DNA of 5,436 bases from assembly GCA_902787595.1 (NCBI GenBank), contig CADAHD010000289.1:1-5436 (forward strand), read 5' to 3'. Below the pieces are notes generated by a model, which was given only the letters and a program-made list of their open reading frames with translations, had not been told where the DNA came from and ran no database searches. The stretch is from an uncultured Lachnospiraceae bacterium. GTDB lineage: Bacteria; Bacillota_A; Clostridia; Lachnospirales; Lachnospiraceae. This document shows, in pieces, positions 5,407-5,436 of this stretch. Made by a program: the position numbers and the translations under genes. How positions within the stretch are numbered: position 1 is the stretch's first letter; every line of letters begins with the position of its first letter.

Positions 5407-5436
5407 TTATTTTAGAATAATCTTCTTACGCTTAAG
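5407..5436 (-). CDS. C-terminal end of an upstream gene, partial
   Basis: The last 30 bases read, on the minus strand, as L-K-R-K-K-I-I-L-K followed by TAA at 5409-5407. The stop lies one base before the terminator stem, which is the normal arrangement of a gene end. Nine codons are too few to name a family. The call rests on the stop-terminator spacing and not on protein similarity. Confidence 0.35.
   Translation of the reverse strand, partial: LKRKKIILK

Overview
The window looks like chromosomal DNA of a low-to-mid GC Gram-positive anaerobe of the Clostridia, most likely Lachnospiraceae. This rests on three things: a group IIC intron reverse transcriptase that, from memory, closely resembles the Eubacterium rectale maturase; codon use; and small GC-rich intergenic repeats in an otherwise AT-leaning sequence. 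The assignment is an inference, since there is no marker gene.

All supported genes lie on the minus strand, so reading order runs from high to low coordinates. At 5436-5407 the last codons of an upstream gene seem to end in a TAA. One base later comes a perfect 11-bp hairpin (5380-5405) with a U-rich tail, which is a typical intrinsic terminator. A complete group IIC intron (about 5371-3520, roughly 1.85 kb) sits inside that tail. It holds a 5' ribozyme part (DI to start of DIV), an intact 427-aa reverse transcriptase/maturase without an endonuclease domain, and domains V and VI. Two core features differ from the usual pattern: one extra base in domain V, and GUAUG in place of GUGYG at the 5' end.

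Only 40 bases after the intron, a tightly packed three-gene set begins: an ABC ATPase, an ABC-2-like six-helix permease overlapping it by 17 bases, and a membrane protein with a TPR-like domain starting one base after the permease stop. These probably form one exporter or membrane-stress module. Its substrate cannot be read from the sequence.

A cluster of short CCACGGGG repeats, including a strong hairpin, follows the TPR gene's stop codon. Next is a serine hydrolase of the class C beta-lactamase/esterase superfamily with a clear ribosome binding site. Downstream of it (1-103) the same 18-base repeat half-unit recurs, together with a tandem 17-mer, so the hydrolase gene is bracketed by members of one repeat family.

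I see no CRISPR array, tRNA, rRNA or DNA transposase. The most interesting points are the intron's position between a terminator and an operon, its altered domain V and 5' end, and the repeat-flanked hydrolase.
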